Shown here: piece after piece, positions 1-8,702 of the stretch
Numbering within the stretch: position 1 is the stretch's first letter
Layout: each line of letters starts with the position of its first letter
NCBI RefSeq assembly: GCF_029894125.1
Contig: NZ_JARXYZ010000002.1
Location: forward strand, 124,001-188,000
Origin: Kitasatospora sp. MAA19
GTDB taxonomy: Bacteria > Actinomycetota > Actinomycetes > Streptomycetales > Streptomycetaceae
Reading direction: 5' to 3'
Length of the DNA: 64,000 nt
Program-made: the position numbers and the translations under genes
The notes under the pieces: generated by a model
What the model was told of the DNA's origin: nothing
Database searches by the model: none
The model's input: only the letters and a program-made list of their open reading frames with translations

Positions 1-27
1 GTCAAGTACTGCTGCTAGCCTGACCCC

Positions 28-681
28 ATGAGCGGACTGCGGGAACGGAAGAAGGAGCGGACGCGGCGGGCGATCTCCGAGGCCGCCATCGCGCTCTTCC
101 TGGAACACGGCTTCGACAGGGTCTCGGTGGCGGACGTCGCGGCCGCCGCCGAGGTGTCGAAGCCGACCCTGTTCAGCTACTTCCCCACCAAGGAGGACCT
201 GGTCGTCCACCGGTTCGCCGACCACCAGGAGCAGGCCGCCGACGTCGTCCGCGGCCGGGCGGCCGGCGAACCGGTGCTCGCCGCGCTGCACCGGGACTTC
301 CTCGACGGGCTCGCCCGGCGCGACCCCATCACCGGGCTCAACGACCATCCGGAGGTCCTGGCCTTCGGCGCCCTGATCCACGCGACCCCCAGCCTGACCG
401 CCCGGGGCGCCGAATACCTCGCCCGGGCCGAGGGGTCCCTCGCCCGGGCGCTGCGCGAGGCCCCCGACCTGGCCCCGCCCCGACACCTCACCGCCCCCCT
501 GCTCGCCGCCCAGGTCACCGCCACCCAGCGCGTCCTCGCCGAGCACAACTGGCACCGGATCCGGAACGACGGCCGGACCGCAGACGAACTCCACGCCGAG
601 GCCGTCAGCAACGCCGACCGCGCCTTCCGCCTCCTCGGCGCCGGATACGGCGGCACCGGGCACGAAGGCGCCGCTGGCTAG
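28..681 (+). CDS. TetR/AcrR family transcriptional regulator
   Basis: 217 aa. The first ~60 residues are a TetR helix-turn-helix: a basic N-terminus (RERKKERTRRAI), a first helix rich in Ala/Leu, and the recognition stretch KPTLFSYFPTKEDLV near residues 45-59. The rest is an all-helical ligand/dimer domain without a recognisable signature. ATG at 28 is the first start and fits the family length (~200 aa). The stop is 10 bases before the ATG of the tyrosine phosphatase gene, so the two are probably co-transcribed. The inducer cannot be told from sequence. Confidence 0.93.
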   Translation: MSGLRERKKERTRRAISEAAIALFLEHGFDRVSVADVAAAAEVSKPTLFSYFPTKEDLVVHRFADHQEQAADVVRGRAAGEPVLAALHRDFLDGLARRDPITGLNDHPEVLAFGALIHATPSLTARGAEYLARAEGSLARALREAPDLAPPRHLTAPLLAAQVTATQRVLAEHNWHRIRNDGRTADELHAEAVSNADRAFRLLGAGYGGTGHEGAAG

Positions 682-691
682 AGTGCCACGC

Positions 692-1426
692 ATGACAACG
701 CGTCACCTCACGTTCGAACGGCTGCACAACTTCCGCGACCTGGGCGGCTATCCCGCCGCCGACGGCAGGTCCGTCCGCTGGGGCCTGCTCTACCGCTCCG
801 ACTCGCTCGGCAAGATCACCTCGCCCGCCGACCTCGACCGGCTCCAGGCCCTCGGCGTCCGCACCGTGATCGACCTCCGCTACCCCTGGGAGATCGCCGC
901 CAAGGGCCGGGTGCCCGACTTCGACGGGCTGACCTACCACAACCTCTCGATCGAGCACCGCCCGTACGACCAGGCCGAGATCGACCCGGACGTCGACCCC
1001 TGGCGCTACCTCGCCGACCGCTTCGCCGAGGTCGCCGAGGACGGGGTGAAGGAGATCCGCGAGGCCCTGGACGTGATCACCGCCGCCGAGGCGCCGCTGG
1101 CCTTCCACTGCGCCTCCGGCAAGGACCGCACCGGGCTCGTCGCCGCCCTCGTCCTCACCCTGCTCGGCGTCCACGAGGACGACATCGCCGCCGACTTCGC
1201 CCGCACCGAACTGGCCACCCCGCACTTCATCGCCGAGTGGCACGCCGCCCACCCCGGTCGCACCCTCCGCTGGCCCGGCTACGGACGCGCCCCGGAGACG
1301 GTCGTCCGCCTCGCCCTCGCCGACCTCGCCACCCGCTACGGCTCGGTCGAGGGCTACGTCACCGGCACCCTCGGCGTCGACCGCGACCAGCTGGCCGCCC
1401 TCCGGGCCCGGCTGCTCACCGCCTGA
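692..1426 (+). CDS. Tyrosine-protein phosphatase (Y_phosphatase3 type)
   Basis: 244 aa from ATG 692; a GTG at 683 is an alternative and neither has a clear Shine-Dalgarno. Near the N-terminus is NFRDLGGY (residues 13-20), the hallmark of this phosphatase group, and the catalytic P-loop is HCASGKDRTG with nucleophile Cys140 and phosphate-binding Arg146. The predicted role is hydrolysis of phosphotyrosine, or possibly phosphoinositide-like substrates, in the cytoplasm; there is no signal peptide or membrane segment. It follows the TetR gene almost directly, suggesting it is the regulator's target or shares its promoter. Confidence 0.93.
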   Translation: MTTRHLTFERLHNFRDLGGYPAADGRSVRWGLLYRSDSLGKITSPADLDRLQALGVRTVIDLRYPWEIAAKGRVPDFDGLTYHNLSIEHRPYDQAEIDPDVDPWRYLADRFAEVAEDGVKEIREALDVITAAEAPLAFHCASGKDRTGLVAALVLTLLGVHEDDIAADFARTELATPHFIAEWHAAHPGRTLRWPGYGRAPETVVRLALADLATRYGSVEGYVTGTLGVDRDQLAALRARLLTA

Positions 1427-1459
1427 CCCCGCGCCGCGCGGGCCTGCGCCGGACAGGCC

Positions 1460-1927
1460 CTAGCCTGCGGCGGGGAGGCGCGCCGTGTCGGCGCCGAAGG
1501 GGAGGAAGACGGTGCGGGTCGCGAGGAGCCAGCTGCCGTCGACCGCGCGGAAGGTGTCCTCGTAGTGGCCGACGTTGGCCGGGAGGCGGGGCTCGATCAT
1601 CCCGCCTGCGTACCCGTCGACCCGGTACGTGGTCAGGTAGGAGACCGCGCGGGCCGTCGTCGCGGACTCCACCGTGACCAGGATGTTCGTCATCAGGCGA
1701 CGGGAGAGCCGGTCCGCCGGCCGGGACGCGAAGTACGCCCGCAGGGCCTCCCGGCCCTCGACCCGGCGGTCGCCGTGCGGCCAGGACCAGACGCCGTCGG
1801 GCGTGAACAGCTCGGCCACCGAACCCGGCTCCCCGAGGTCGAGGCGGTGGATGAAGTCCACGACGATCCGCTCGCAGGCGCGTTCGGCGAGCATCCGGTC
1901 GATCGGGGTGAGGGTCTCGTCGTCCAT
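1460..1927 (-). CDS. SnoaL-like (NTF2-fold) protein
   Basis: 155 aa from the ATG that gives MDDETLTPIDRML; an upstream in-frame start adds 12 residues with no family support. The pattern of an N-terminal helix (ERIVVDFIHRLDLGE), a conserved 'F..DGVW' and a C-terminal 'W.L..R' beta strand is typical of the SnoaL-like 4 / NTF2 superfamily, which includes small cyclases, isomerases, hydrolases and non-catalytic binders. No substrate can be assigned. It converges with the phosphatase gene, 33 bases away. Confidence 0.8.
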   Translation of the reverse strand: MDDETLTPIDRMLAERACERIVVDFIHRLDLGEPGSVAELFTPDGVWSWPHGDRRVEGREALRAYFASRPADRLSRRLMTNILVTVESATTARAVSYLTTYRVDGYAGGMIEPRLPANVGHYEDTFRAVDGSWLLATRTVFLPFGADTARLPAAG

Positions 1928-1992
1928 GCCCCTTTGTATCAACCACGCCGCGCTGCCGGGCAAGCCCTTTTCCAGGGCGTGTCAGGCCCGCG

Positions 1993-2931
1993 CTAGCGCC
2001 GCCGGCCCTTGCCGCCGGTGCGCGGCTTGCCGGCCGCGTGCGGCTTGCGCGGGGCGCGGGCGCCGGTGGGGGCGGCCGTCGGGGTGGGGGCCGTGGCGGG
2101 CCAGTGGGTGGGGCGGGTGAGGGCGGCGGGCAGGCGGGTGGTGGCGTCGCCGCGGGCGGCGTTCAGCTGGGCCTGGGTGAGGAAGAGGGCCTCGGTGAGG
2201 TCGGCGCCGGCGAGGTCGGCATCGCGCAGGTCGGCGCCGACGAGGTCGGCGAGGCGCAGGTCGGCGCCGGCCAGGTCGGCGGCGACGAGGAGGGCGCCGC
2301 GCAGGTTGGCCCCGCGCAGGTCGGCGCCGCGCAGGCGGGCCCCGAAGAGGTCGGCGCCGCGGTGTTCGCGGCGGCGGGGGACGGCGGCGCGGACGAGTTC
2401 GCTGGCGCGCAGCAGCAGGTCGCTGACGCGCTGCCGGTGGGCGGGGACGTCGACGGCGAGGATCTCCTCGGGGGTGCCGCCGGCGAGCCGGTCGGTCTGC
2501 TCCAGGGCCTGCCGCAGTTCGGCGTGGACCGGGCGGGCGGGGGCGTAGCCGAGCGCCTCGGTGAGGTACCAGAGCAGTTCGTGGAGCTGCCGCACCACCG
2601 GGAAGACGTCGTACATGGGCTTGGCGTCGGCGGGTTCCTCGCGCCAGCTGCGGCCGCCGTAGGTGATCTGGGAGACGCGCTGCCCGGCGCCGAAGCAGTC
2701 GTAGACGGTGCAGCCCGGGAAGCCCTGGTCGCGGAGCCGTTCGTGGATGCCGCAGGTGAAGTCGGTCTGCAGGTTGCGGCACGGGCTGCCGGCGGCCTTG
2801 CCGACGGCGAAGTCGGCGCCGGCGGCGAACGGCAGGGCGACGCAGCAGAGGCCGAAGCAGCTGCCGCAGTCGGAGCGCAGTGCGGTCGGCTGAGCCGCCG
2901 TGGGGTGCTGCGGCGGCTCGGTCTCGCTCAC
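1993..2931 (-). CDS. Cysteine-cluster (YkgJ-like) plus pentapeptide-repeat protein
   Basis: 312 aa from GTG 2931, chosen because GGAAGGA lies 9 bases before it; an ATG at 2952 would start upstream of that ribosome-binding site. The N-terminal part has a [10 protein letters not shown] cluster followed by [12 protein letters not shown] and GCTVYDC, resembling the CxxCxxxCC metal-chelating YkgJ family. The C-terminal third is a pentapeptide-repeat helix (A(D/N)LxGA repeats such as [14 protein letters not shown]), ending in a basic tail. Pentapeptide repeats form right-handed beta helices and are usually interaction modules. The combination suggests a metal-binding module on a scaffold; function unknown. 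Confidence 0.85.
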   Translation of the reverse strand: MSETEPPQHPTAAQPTALRSDCGSCFGLCCVALPFAAGADFAVGKAAGSPCRNLQTDFTCGIHERLRDQGFPGCTVYDCFGAGQRVSQITYGGRSWREEPADAKPMYDVFPVVRQLHELLWYLTEALGYAPARPVHAELRQALEQTDRLAGGTPEEILAVDVPAHRQRVSDLLLRASELVRAAVPRRREHRGADLFGARLRGADLRGANLRGALLVAADLAGADLRLADLVGADLRDADLAGADLTEALFLTQAQLNAARGDATTRLPAALTRPTHWPATAPTPTAAPTGARAPRKPHAAGKPRTGGKGRRR

Positions 2932-3094
2932 GTCGCGTGGTCCTTCCACCATCGGGGCACCGTCCGGTCCGGTGCGTCGAACCCGGCAAGCCTACTGTGC
3001 CGGGCCGGTGCGTCCCGCCTTTCCTCTGGCCACCCCCGGCCCGCCACCGGTAAGGTGTCAATCGACAGTGGACCTATTACACACGGGGGCTGGA

Positions 3095-3808
3095 GTGCAG
3101 GACCCGAGCATCAACGAGCTCGTCCGGATGTGGATCGCCGGCTGGACCGTCTCGCGCGGCGCGGCCGAGCCGGTGGACGAGCCCTGGGGCTGGACGATCG
3201 ACGTCGGCGCGGTCGGCCACGTCGCCCGGCACGTCCTGCCCGAACCGACCGAGGCGGACGTCCGCAAGATCGCCGAGACCACCACCGCGCCGGGCACCTG
3301 GCTGAAGCTGTTCACCGAGGACGCCGTCGCCCGGTCCTGGCTGGGCCCGCAGTGGCGGCTGGACGCCCCGGGGTACCTGATGAGCGCCCCGCTGGCCGCC
3401 GAGCGGCCCGAGGCGCCGGCCGGCTACACCGTGACCACCTGGAGCCGGGGCGGGGTCGTCCGGACGCTGGTCCGCACCGACGCCGGGCACCTGGCCGCGC
3501 GGGGCCAGGCGGGCCTGGCCGGCACCGTGGCCGTCCCGGACCAGATCCTGACCGCGCCCGGGCACCAGCGCCGGGGCCTGGGCTCCCTGGTGATGCGGAC
3601 GCTGCAGCACACCGGACGGGAGGCGGGCGCCGACACCGGCGTACTGGTCGCTACCCCGGACGGCCAGGCGCTCTACGCCTCGCTCGGCTGGGCCACCCGT
3701 TCCCCGATGGCGAGCCTGGCCTTCGAGCCGACGGCGGAGCAGCCCGAGACGGAGCACCCGGCGACGGACCGCCCGGAGAGCGACCACCCGGAGGCGGATC
3801 AGCGGTAG
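3095..3808 (+). CDS. GNAT family N-acetyltransferase
   Basis: 237 aa from GTG 3095 (VQDPSINELVRMW). The open frame runs further upstream but that part overlaps the promoter of the opposite-strand gene and has no homolog-like sequence. The C-terminal half holds the acetyl-CoA site: VAVPDQILTAPGHQRRGLGSLVM, the Q/R-x-x-G-x-G/A loop of motif A, then a following helix and LYASLGW. The N-terminal half is divergent and may bind the acceptor. The last 20 residues form a degenerate acidic PE(T/S)(E/D)HP repeat. The gene ends convergently with the SGNH hydrolase gene, overlapping it by 10 bases. Confidence 0.88.
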   Translation: MQDPSINELVRMWIAGWTVSRGAAEPVDEPWGWTIDVGAVGHVARHVLPEPTEADVRKIAETTTAPGTWLKLFTEDAVARSWLGPQWRLDAPGYLMSAPLAAERPEAPAGYTVTTWSRGGVVRTLVRTDAGHLAARGQAGLAGTVAVPDQILTAPGHQRRGLGSLVMRTLQHTGREAGADTGVLVATPDGQALYASLGWATRSPMASLAFEPTAEQPETEHPATDRPESDHPEADQR

Positions 3809-4596
3809 GGCAGCAGCTCGGCCCGCTTCGGCGGCCGGCCGTCACCGGAGGAGCGCCCGGTGAGCCGGCGGCCGATCCACGGGCCGAGGTGGCCACCCAG
3901 CCAGCGGGCGTCGGCGCGCAGCCGTTCGGCCCGGCCGCGCGGGGCGGCGGGCGGCAGCGGGGCGCGCCAGTCGAAGGCGGCGGGGCGGCCGAGCGCCTCC
4001 AGCACCCCTTCGGCGACCCGGCGGTGGCCCTCGGGCGACAGGTGCAGGCGGTCCTCGGCCCAGAGCCGGCGGTCGTCGAAGCAGGGGGCGGAGAACAGGT
4101 CGACGACGGCGACGCCCTCGTCCTGGCCGAGCTCGTGCACGAAGGCCTTCATCCGCAGGATGGCCGGCAGCAGCCGGGCGCTGCCCGCCATCCGCCGGGT
4201 GGGGTCGGTGCTGGTGAACAGCACGACGGTGGCGCCGGTGGCGCGCAGCCCGCCGGCGCAGCGGCCGAGCAGCCGCTCGACCCGGGCGATGTCGCAGCCG
4301 GGACGCAGCACGTCGTTGAGGCCGCCGGCGAGGGTGACGAGGTCGGCGCCCATCGCGGTGGCGGCGGCGAGCTGCTCGTCGTGGATCTGGCCGATGAGCT
4401 TGCCGCGGACGGCGAGGTTGGCGTAGCGGAACGCGGGAGCCTCCCCGCCGTGGACCCGGCCCCGGACCTCCTCGGCGAGCACGTCGGCGACCCGGTCCGC
4501 CCAGCCGCGGTAGTGGCCGTCGGACAGCAGCTCGTCGCCCATGCCCTCGGTGAAGGAGTCCCCGACGGCGACGTAACTGCGGTAGGTGGTGGGCAC
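3799..4596 (-). CDS. SGNH/GDSL-family hydrolase
   Basis: 265 aa. Block I is VAVGDSFTEGMGD near residues 10-22 with the catalytic Ser; block III is GGLNDVL (oxyanion Asn); block V is the D-x-x-H pair in LWAEDRLHLSPEGH. No signal peptide is seen, so it is probably a cytoplasmic esterase or deacetylase, similar to the many small GDSL proteins of streptomycetes. Its ATG follows a GGAGAGCGGAG-like ribosome-binding site. The next gene on the same strand (HxlR) ends 85 bases upstream. Confidence 0.93.
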   Translation of the reverse strand: MPTTYRSYVAVGDSFTEGMGDELLSDGHYRGWADRVADVLAEEVRGRVHGGEAPAFRYANLAVRGKLIGQIHDEQLAAATAMGADLVTLAGGLNDVLRPGCDIARVERLLGRCAGGLRATGATVVLFTSTDPTRRMAGSARLLPAILRMKAFVHELGQDEGVAVVDLFSAPCFDDRRLWAEDRLHLSPEGHRRVAEGVLEALGRPAAFDWRAPLPPAAPRGRAERLRADARWLGGHLGPWIGRRLTGRSSGDGRPPKRAELLPYR

Positions 4597-4681
4597 GGGC
4601 GGTCTCCGCTCTCCTCCGATTGCTCCGTGGCCCGACGATGGTACGCGCGGCCGGTCCGGGCGCCGCCCGGGGCCCCGGCGC

Positions 4682-5077
4682 TCACCCCGCGACGGCCGCC
4701 TCGTCGTCCGTCTTCCGGGGGGTGAACCAGTGTTCGCGGACGGCGTCGGTGGGCCGCTGTTCGCCGAGGGCGGGCAGGCCCCACTCCCCCAGCGCCTCGA
4801 TCACCGGGCGCAGTTCGCGGCCGCGTTCGGTGAGCTCGTAGACCGTGGCGTTGGCGGGCCGTTCGAGCCGGCGGCGCAGGGCCAGACCGTCGCCCTCCAG
4901 CTGCTTGAGCCGGGCGGCGAGGATGTCGGTGGAGACGCCGGGCAGGTCGGCGTGCAGGTCGGTGTAGCGGCGCGGGCCGCCGAGGAGTTCACGGACGATC
5001 AGGAGGCTCCAGCGCTCCCCCACCGCGTCCAGGGCGCGGGCGACGGCGCAGTACTGGTCGTAGCTTCGGCGTGACAT
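4682..5077 (-). CDS. HxlR family transcriptional regulator
   Basis: 131 aa from the ATG giving MSRRSYDQYCAV; a 22-residue upstream extension runs into the operator region and is unlikely to be translated. The winged-helix signature is complete: CAVARALDAVGERWSLLIVRELLGGPRRYTDL, then ILAARLKQLEGDGL and the wing LERPANATVYELTERGREL. One cysteine near the N-terminus (Cys9) is typical of redox- or aldehyde-sensing HxlR proteins. It is divergent from an aminotransferase gene, with a palindrome in the shared promoter, so it probably controls both. Confidence 0.95.
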   Translation of the reverse strand: MSRRSYDQYCAVARALDAVGERWSLLIVRELLGGPRRYTDLHADLPGVSTDILAARLKQLEGDGLALRRRLERPANATVYELTERGRELRPVIEALGEWGLPALGEQRPTDAVREHWFTPRKTDDEAAVAG

Positions 5078-5108
5078 GTGGATCAGCATAGCCAAAAGGT
5101 TGGACTTT

Positions 5109-5124
5109 CCAAGTGCCAACTTGG
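5109..5124. promoter_or_regulatory. Candidate HxlR operator
   Basis: Perfect inverted repeat CCAAGT-GCCA-ACTTGG in the 98-bp divergent space between the HxlR gene (start 5077) and the aminotransferase gene (start 5176). It sits in a locally AT-richer patch. Position and symmetry fit a dimeric winged-helix regulator; the assignment is inference. Confidence 0.55.
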
Positions 5125-5175
5125 TAGAACAAAGCAACAGCAATGATGCGGGTGGTGACGGTCCGGAGGCCGCAG

Positions 5176-6390
5176 ATGGAGTTTCGACAGTCCAGCAAGC
5201 TGAATGACGTGTGCTACGAGATCCGCGGCCCGGTGGTCGACCAGGCCAACGCGCTGGAGGAGGCCGGGCACAGCGTGCTGCGGCTGAACACCGGCAACCC
5301 GGCCCCGTTCGGCTTCGAGGCGCCGGAGGAGATCATCCAGGACATCATCCGCAACCTGCCCGGGGCACACGGCTACAGCGACTCGCGCGGCATCCTGCCG
5401 GCCCGCCGCGCGGTGGTGCAGTACTACCAGCAGCGCGGCGTGAACGGGGTCGGCGTCAACGACGTCTACCTCGGCAACGGCGTCTCCGAGCTGATCCAGA
5501 TGGCCGTCACCGCGCTCGTCGACGACGGCGACGAGGTGCTCGTCCCGATGCCGGACTACCCGCTGTGGACGGCCGTGGTCCGGCTGGCCGGCGGCAAGGC
5601 CGTGCACTACCTGTGCGACGAGCAGGCGGAGTGGTACCCGGACCTCGACGACATCGCCGCCAAGATCACCGCCCGCACCAAGGCCATCGTCGTCATCAAC
5701 CCCAACAACCCCACCGGCGCGGTCTACCCCAGGGAACTGCTGGAGGGCATCCTCGACCTCGCCCGCCGCCACCACCTGATGGTCCTGGCCGACGAGATCT
5801 ACGACAAGATCCTCTACGACGACACCGAGCACCACTGCCTCGCCGCCCTCGCCGACGACGTCCTCACCCTCACCTTCAACGGCCTGTCCAAGGCCTACCG
5901 GGTGGCCGGCTTCCGCAGCGGCTGGCTGGTCGTCTCCGGGCCCAAGCAGCACGCCACCGACTACCTGGAGGGCCTGACCATGCTCTCCGGCATGCGCCTG
6001 TGCCCCAACGTGCCCGCCCAGTTCGCCGTCCAGGCCGCGCTCGGCGGCCACCAGTCCATCAACGACCTGGTGCTGCCCGGCGGCCGGCTCACCGAGCAGC
6101 GGGACGTCGCCTTCAAGGCCCTCAACGAGATCCCCGGCGTCAGCTGCGTGAAGCCCAAGGGCGCCCTGTACGTCTTCGCCAGGCTCGACCCGGCGGTCCA
6201 CCGGATCGTCGACGACGAGCAGTTCGTCCTGGACCTGCTGCTCCGCGAGAAGATCCACGTCGTCCAGGGCACCGGCTTCAACTGGCCCCGCCCGGACCAC
6301 TTCCGCTTCGTCACCCTCCCCCGCGCCGACGACCTGGAGACGGCCATCAACCGGATCGGCCGCTTCCTGGCCACCTACCGCCAGAGCTAG
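5176..6390 (+). CDS. PLP-dependent aminotransferase (AlaA-like, fold type I)
   Basis: 404 aa from ATG 5176, chosen because GGAGG ends 6 bases before it and homologs begin near MEFRQSSKLNDVCYEIRGPV. Conserved fold-type-I features: LNTGNPAPFGF, the YSDSRGI loop, NPNNPTGAVY (Asn/Pro/Gly contacts), DEIYDKILYD (Asp to the pyridine N), the Schiff-base Lys239 in NGLSKAYR, and a C-terminal HFRFVTLP with the carboxylate-binding Arg. The length and motifs fit the glutamate-pyruvate (alanine) transaminase group of actinobacteria. Expression is probably governed by the divergent HxlR regulator. Confidence 0.93.
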   Translation: MEFRQSSKLNDVCYEIRGPVVDQANALEEAGHSVLRLNTGNPAPFGFEAPEEIIQDIIRNLPGAHGYSDSRGILPARRAVVQYYQQRGVNGVGVNDVYLGNGVSELIQMAVTALVDDGDEVLVPMPDYPLWTAVVRLAGGKAVHYLCDEQAEWYPDLDDIAAKITARTKAIVVINPNNPTGAVYPRELLEGILDLARRHHLMVLADEIYDKILYDDTEHHCLAALADDVLTLTFNGLSKAYRVAGFRSGWLVVSGPKQHATDYLEGLTMLSGMRLCPNVPAQFAVQAALGGHQSINDLVLPGGRLTEQRDVAFKALNEIPGVSCVKPKGALYVFARLDPAVHRIVDDEQFVLDLLLREKIHVVQGTGFNWPRPDHFRFVTLPRADDLETAINRIGRFLATYRQS

Positions 6391-6395
6391 GGCCT

Positions 6396-6416
6396 GTCCG
6401 GCCGATCTTGCCGGAC
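6396..6416 (+). terminator. Hairpin after aminotransferase gene
   Basis: GTCCGGC-7-nt loop-GCCGGAC, five bases after the aminotransferase stop codon. No U-tract follows, as is usual for actinobacterial terminators. Confidence 0.6.
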
Positions 6417-6442
6417 CTCGGCAACACCTAGGCTGACCGGTC

Positions 6443-6775
6443 ATGACCGTCCTGCGTTCCGTCGCCCTGTTCGTGCTCGCCGCGCTCGCCGAGATCGGCG
6501 GCTGCTGGCTGATCTGGCAGAGCGTGCGCGAGCAGCGGCCGTGGTGGCTGGCCGGGGTGGGGGTGGTGGTGCTCGGCGGGTACGGCTTCGTGGCGGCGCT
6601 GCAGCCGGACAGCCACTTCGGCCGGGTGCTGGCCGCGTACGGCGGCGTGTTCGTGGCCGGGTCGCTGCTGTGGGGCGTGGTCGTGGACGGCTTCCGGCCG
6701 ACCCGGTACGACGTGGTGGGCGCGCTGATCTGCCTGGCCGGGGTCGCGGTGATCATGTACGGACCCCGGCGCTGA
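6443..6775 (+). CDS. YnfA/UPF0060 family membrane protein
   Basis: 110 aa, four predicted membrane segments (about residues 5-24, 32-51, 60-79 and 88-106). The sequence [14 protein letters not shown] at the start and [24 protein letters not shown] at the end match the UPF0060 family, which resembles a single-module small multidrug transporter. Transport substrate is not established. It converges with the phosphoesterase gene. Confidence 0.93.
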   Translation: MTVLRSVALFVLAALAEIGGCWLIWQSVREQRPWWLAGVGVVVLGGYGFVAALQPDSHFGRVLAAYGGVFVAGSLLWGVVVDGFRPTRYDVVGALICLAGVAVIMYGPRR

Positions 6776-6841
6776 GCAGCGGACCGCTCGACGCCGGGGC
6801 CTCGTACGCCGGTTCAGGCGCCACCGGGACCGGTGCGGGGA

Positions 6842-8509
6842 CTACCAGCCCCAGCCGCCGCCCTGGCCGTCGTCGTCGTGGTCGGAGTCCCAACCCTCGC
6901 CGACCTTGCGCAGGATGGTGTAGTTGTCGATCTGCGTGCCGTCCTCGGCCAGCGCGGTGACCTTCATGGACGACTTCTGGCCCAGGTGGGCCGGGGTGAC
7001 GTCGACCTTGATGAAGGAGTAGCCGGTGTAGCGCACCCGCGACCACTGGATGGTCTCGGGGACCTTCACCCTGCCCTTGCCCCAGTAGTAGGTGTTCACC
7101 TCGTCCTGGTGGTTCTCGTGCCCCTCGTAGGTGTCCGACACGTCGAACTTGTACAGGCTGCGGCCGGCCGCGCCTGCGGTCACGTAGACCACGCCGTCCT
7201 TCGCCGGCTCGATGGTGGCGCCGCTCGGCACCTGCTTCGAGACCTTGTTGCCGAGGATCGCGTCGGTGCGCTCGTAGATGTGGTTGTGGCCGTTGATGAC
7301 CAGGTCGACCCGGAACTTCTCGAACAGCGGCACCCAGGCCTCGCGGACACCGCCCTCGGAGGCGTGCGCGACGGTGGTGGAGAAGGCGCAGTGGTGGAAG
7401 AAGACCACGACGAAGTCGATGGTCTCGTCGTTGCGCAGGTCCTTGAGGGTGCGCTCCAGCCACGTGGTCTGCTTGTTCGCCGAGAGGCCCAGGTTGGCCG
7501 GGATCTCGTAGGAGACGTCGTTGGCGTCGAGGGAGATGACGCCGACGTTCTTGTAGCGGAAGGTGTAGACGCCGGGGACCTTGCGCGGGTCCGGGCCGTT
7601 GTCCGGGAGGAAGAAGCGGGTGTTCTCGCCGCCGTACCCGTTGGGCGAGTACCAGGCCTCGATGTCGTGGTTGCCGTAGGCGACCATCCACGGCACGGTG
7701 GCCGCGACCGTCTCGGTCTGGACCAGGAAGTCGTCCCAGGTCCGGGCGTTGTACACGGACTTGTCCGGGTCCGTGCCGGAGCCGGCCGGGTCGGCGTAGC
7801 AGATGTCGCCCGCGTGCAGGTGGAAGGACGGGTTCTGGGCCAGGATGACGTGGTCGTTGCCGGCCGCGTGCGAGCTGACGCCCTGGTCGCCGAAGGCGGT
7901 GAAGGTGAACGGCTCGTAGACCTTGCCCCAGCGGTGGTCGCGGGAGGGCGCGGTGCGGAAGGTGTGCAGGGTGGAGATCTGCTGCTGCGAGGCCGGGTCG
8001 AAGCCCTCGTGGCCGACACCGTAGTAGTACGTGGTGTCGGGGTGCAGGTCCTCCAGCGCCACGTGCAGGTAGTACTGGTCCACCGGCTGGCTGTTCGGGG
8101 TCAGCGCCGGGGTGTGCAGGGCGCGGACCTCGGCCTGGACCTTGTGGCTCAGCTCCCACGGAGTCTTGCCGAAGCGCAGGAACGGCTTCTTGACCGGGGC
8201 CGGGACCTGCCAGGAGACACGGAACTGGGTGTCCGGCTCGGGGCCGAACTGGAGGTGGCGCCCGATCGGCGCGACCATCGAACCGTCGACGCCGGCCGTC
8301 GTGGCACCGGTCAGCAGCTGCGGGCTCGCCGGCGCGGCGAAGGCCGTTCCACCGCCCAGCGCGCCGCCGACGGCGACGGCGCCCACGGTCACCGCGCCGG
8401 CGCGCAGCATCCGGCGGCGGGAGAAGCGCGCCCGCAGGTACTCGTGCTGCTCGGCCATGCTCATGCGGTCGGCGAGCTTGGCCGGCACGCCCATGTGAGG
8501 GATATCCAT
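6842..8509 (-). CDS. Tat-exported metallophosphoesterase (purple acid phosphatase-like)
   Basis: 555 aa from the ATG giving MDIPHMG, preceded by GGAAGAG at good spacing. The N-terminus carries a twin-arginine signal (RFSRRRMLRAGAVTVGAV...) ending near TAFA. An N-terminal FN3-like purple-acid-phosphatase domain precedes the calcineurin-type metal motifs in order: FGDQG, HAGDICYAD, YGNHDIE, FFHHCAF, NGHNHIYER. These supply the dinuclear metal ligands; the second metal-site Tyr region (DICYAD) is also conserved. It likely releases phosphate from organic phosphoesters outside the cell. Phosphate control would be expected, but I find only inverted repeats, not a clean PhoP box, upstream. Confidence 0.93.
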   Translation of the reverse strand: MDIPHMGVPAKLADRMSMAEQHEYLRARFSRRRMLRAGAVTVGAVAVGGALGGGTAFAAPASPQLLTGATTAGVDGSMVAPIGRHLQFGPEPDTQFRVSWQVPAPVKKPFLRFGKTPWELSHKVQAEVRALHTPALTPNSQPVDQYYLHVALEDLHPDTTYYYGVGHEGFDPASQQQISTLHTFRTAPSRDHRWGKVYEPFTFTAFGDQGVSSHAAGNDHVILAQNPSFHLHAGDICYADPAGSGTDPDKSVYNARTWDDFLVQTETVAATVPWMVAYGNHDIEAWYSPNGYGGENTRFFLPDNGPDPRKVPGVYTFRYKNVGVISLDANDVSYEIPANLGLSANKQTTWLERTLKDLRNDETIDFVVVFFHHCAFSTTVAHASEGGVREAWVPLFEKFRVDLVINGHNHIYERTDAILGNKVSKQVPSGATIEPAKDGVVYVTAGAAGRSLYKFDVSDTYEGHENHQDEVNTYYWGKGRVKVPETIQWSRVRYTGYSFIKVDVTPAHLGQKSSMKVTALAEDGTQIDNYTILRKVGEGWDSDHDDDGQGGGWGW

Positions 8510-8575
8510 GCGCGGGACTCTTCCAGTGGCGCGTTGACCGCACACGGACGCGCGGTGAACGGGCCACAACGTGCC

Positions 8576-8598
8576 GTTCACTCGAACACCAACGTTCG
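8576..8598. promoter_or_regulatory. Overlapping inverted repeats upstream of the phosphoesterase gene
   Basis: Two nested dyads, GTTC-ACTC-GAAC (8576-8587) and CGAAC-6 bp-GTTCG (8583-8598), lie about 70-90 bases before the phosphoesterase start. They contain GTTC half-sites reminiscent of streptomycete phosphate-control elements, but the 11-bp direct-repeat phasing expected for PhoP is not present. Confidence 0.35.
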
Positions 8599-8702
8599 AC
8601 CATGATCAGGCAAAGACCGTGCTCACGCCGGACCGACCCCGGATCATGGCCCCGGCCCGGCGGGCGATCTGAACCCCCGTCGACTCCGGGGCACCAGGGC
8701 GC

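Noticed and set aside
2038-4725. 895-codon plus-strand frame
   Set aside because: Runs antisense to the pentapeptide and SGNH genes and in the wrong frame of the GNAT gene; product is Gly/Ala/Arg-rich without motifs. A GC-rich shadow.
8510-8700. PhoP box before the secreted phosphoesterase
   Set aside because: GTTC half-sites are present but not in the 11-bp direct-repeat phase.
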